Shown: in pieces, positions 61,494 through 64,000 of the stretch
Layout of the letters: the number at the start of each line of letters is the position of its first letter
Numbering within the stretch: the first letter of the stretch is position 1
DNA from: Chromobotia macracanthus
Lineage: Eukaryota; Chordata; Actinopteri; Cypriniformes; Botiidae
Direction of reading: 5' to 3'
DNA length: 64,000 nt
Assembly: GCA_036877525.1 (NCBI GenBank)
Contig: JAZGTH010000068.1
Coordinates: 4,947,501-5,011,500 of the forward strand
Program-made: the position numbers and the translations under genes
The notes under the pieces: generated by a model
The model's database searches: none
Told to the model about the DNA's origin: nothing
What the model saw: only the letters and a program-made list of their open reading frames with translations

Positions 61494-64000
61494 GAAGCAT
61501 TAGTACACAACTGTGGTTAAAGACAGAAAACAGGTCAACTAACAGAATGGCAGAAATAGTGACTATTTAGTCTTCCAAAATAAGGTACCACCTGAATCAC
61601 AGACACCACACTGTCTGAAATGTCATTTATTTCTTTTTTTAAGACATGGATGAACATGCATGAATAGACATCACATGGACTTTCAATAAATATAAATAAG
61701 CTATCACCCAGATATACAGAAATCAGTGAAACTGAGTCAAGTTTGGGTCCTTATGACTATCCTCTCCTCACACATCTGTAGTTTGTGAGGAAGTGTCTTT
61801 GTACAAATGTTTTCATTGTACTGGAGTGAGCATTCCTAATGCAGACAACACAGTCTGCCTTAATGCCAGTGTGACTGTACAGAACTGCCGCTGTCACCGA
61901 GAATGTCAGTCGCCCTTCACAGCCACTGATATCATGCAGCTCAGAATAACAAAGGCCATGGCATCACCCCTGTGAGCACATAACTTCCTGACATCACGGC
62001 TTCATGATATTTGTGACTCAGGCGGCCTTAACAAAATAAATGTTAAATGGAAGCATCAGAAATCCTAAAAAAGAGGCAAATAATGGATATTATCTAGGAG
62101 GAGCGACTTGTGTTTGCAAGTGCTTATTAAAAAAGGTTCAGCCAAGCACCTCTTTTGAGTTGTGATCTAAAAACTGCACCAGCTGCTTTGTTCTGCGTTA
62201 CACAAATCCTTTTAGTTCTTGAGATGCATCAGACTGGGATTAAATCATTGTGTTATTGAACTGAGACTGTATTTCCAAGCTGGGGTGGTCCTGCTCAATC
62301 CGTTCACGATCGTGTTCCGGTTGTCACCACCCAAGGGACAGCACTGCATTGAGAAATGGCCATCAAGACCTTTTTCTAAAGCCATCTTTTAATAAAGTCC
62401 AAAAGGAAGTGTTAGTCACTCTTCTTGTTTGGGCTGGAGGATTAATGTCAACCTCTTGGGAATCCCAGTGTGTGTGAAGCTCCACCAAATGCCATTGGTC
62501 TTATATCACTCTGAACCTCACAGAACTTCACTCCTAGAGATGTGTACATTACAGAGACCAGACATCACAGCCATCCCATTGATTCCTCTGGTAATTACTT
62601 CCTGTATCAACAGCCTCGGGCTGGGCTTGGACTAATAGAAAACAGAGAACGAGCTAACTCAGTCATTATTGAAAACAGCAAGCTTTCATCAAAGGCCTGT
62701 GATTTTGATCTGATTTTTCTCTTTGAAAGAAAAACTGACAGACAAAAACACAGACAGGAAGAAACAGACAGACAGACACAGTTAGAAAGAAAGAAAGAAA
62801 AACAAAAGAATTCATTCAAATAACACAGCAGAGGTTATAACAATCCATCAACCATCATTAAATAATAAAAACTGTATCATTTATTATGCATGATTATGTC
62901 ATGCTATCGCTTTATTACTTTTCAGCACAGTGAGAGCTGGAGTAATAGGTCTGTGGTATGCAGGCCCTTCTCTGCAGTAAAGGGGCCACAGAATTGCATA
63001 ATGCTCAGAGAACCTATTATGGCCCCCACAGTAATGATGTTTGAGAACAGAGGCCTGACTCCTGCATGATCCCTCACAGTAAGTTTCTACAATGCTACAG
63101 AAACTGTGCAGTTACACTCAATAAATCGCACAGCTCAGATCTGCGGTATGTTCCAGCATCGTCTACTGAGCATGAACCAGAGAGATCTCATGCAATACTT
63201 CGGACACACAACCATCCAATCCATCCTCATCCAACTATGTCTTCTATACACTCAGTATTGAATTTATACAATCAACAACAATCAATCAACAACATCAATA
63301 ATAACAGTCTCAATCTAAATTTGGCCTGTTGGATGTTCAGAATACAGCGCTGAATGAAACCAGTCAGCAGAGAGAGGTTGTCTGAGGTCTCATGTACAGT
63401 AAAGCTGAAAGCTCTGCTGTTCCACAGTCTATGAAACCATATGTAGCAATTAGTGGTTGAGGAGCACTAAATCCCTGTCAGGTCTGTGGTGAAGCAGTAG
63501 AAGAGGAAGAGGAGGGGAATGACCCATTATGGTCGAAAGGCTGCTCTAGATACATCGGATTGGACCAAATCATGATGTACAATATAATAACTGTTGTGTA
63601 CTTCAACAACTTATTCAAAGTAAAGGGTAATTGTGAACAGCAGTGGTCTGAAAGTGTAACATTCTTCTGTTTGTTTATGGTTGATAGAGAGATTTTGAAA
63701 TAGCATATGCGCAACAATCCCTCTGCAGCTATGTACATAAAGTCATAATGAACCACCACTCAGACCAAAATCCAGTCAGTGCAGACCAACACATTCCCGC
63801 GACCTTAGTCAGGGTAGATGCCATGTTTTATTTAATGCAAACACACACGAGAGAAACACAATTTCACCATTCGCTCTACTGTTGCACACTGACTGGCGTG
63901 CATCCTGCAGTTGACAAAACGTTGCACATACATTCCAAAAATGGCCCGCGGTCAAAAGATCCAGAAAACATGGTGAAAATGAATGACTTAATGACTCAGT

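Larger units (their letters stand above)
55245..64000. other. rxra 5' flank and intergenic DNA
   Basis: The rxra 5' UTR and promoter must lie just above 55244; the 55.48-55.62 kb part is relatively rich in CpG (for example gagtacgcgcactccc) and is the best promoter candidate. Farther out I see AT-rich sequence, SINE remnants (59838-59880, 61376-61493), GA/CT runs near 59120-59240, the hairpin cluster at 56196-56391 and the half-site cluster at 60031-60090. No gene is recognised. Confidence 0.6.

Overview
This is vertebrate nuclear DNA, almost certainly from a teleost and most likely a cypriniform (carp/zebrafish-like) fish. The evidence is split genes with GT-AG introns, an AT-rich background with small CpG-rich promoter islands, copies of a tRNA-derived SINE with the 3' tail common in teleosts, and five genes whose human counterparts all lie on chromosome 9q34.

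Layout, left to right: plpp7 (+, two coding exons, 88-1956); a gene-poor stretch with a candidate TATA/MARE site and a hairpin; a roughly 37-copy minisatellite (5424-6141) ending about 190 bp before edf1; edf1/MBF1 (+, five exons, 6335-7544); a one-exon 84-codon gene homologous to brd3os (+, 8613-8867); brd3 (-, eleven coding exons, 17757 to 11362), arranged tail-to-tail with brd3os; the brd3 CpG island with an NRF1 site and an upstream 22-bp tandem array; and rxra (-, ten coding exons, 55244 to 22851) with a 19.6-kb first intron. The remainder (55.3-64.0 kb) is rxra upstream sequence without a recognisable gene, but with palindromes and a dense cluster of nuclear-receptor half-sites. All coding models were assembled by hand from splice sites, codon phase and family similarity. 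Each closes in frame: 285, 147, 84, 695 and 465 residues.

Themes: the genes encode a nuclear-envelope lipid-phosphatase-like protein (plpp7), a transcriptional coactivator (edf1), a small protein of unknown role (brd3os), a BET chromatin reader (brd3) and the common heterodimer partner of many nuclear receptors (rxra). There is no operon-like coupling. The links are shared position and, for brd3os/brd3, converging 3' ends.

The best leads are: (1) a 66-bp phase-0 candidate cassette exon in brd3 that would add 22 residues between LAELQEQ and LKAVHEQ; (2) a 132-bp phase-1 candidate cassette or alternative exon in rxra intron 1; (3) six nuclear-receptor half-sites (two DR1-like pairs and one DR4) in 60 bp, 4.8 kb upstream of rxra; (4) a CaaX-like C-terminus on the brd3os protein and an upstream ORF whose stop overlaps its start codon; (5) a 22-bp array repeating TGACGTG upstream of brd3; (6) hairpin-forming palindromes upstream of rxra. 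None is experimentally established here.
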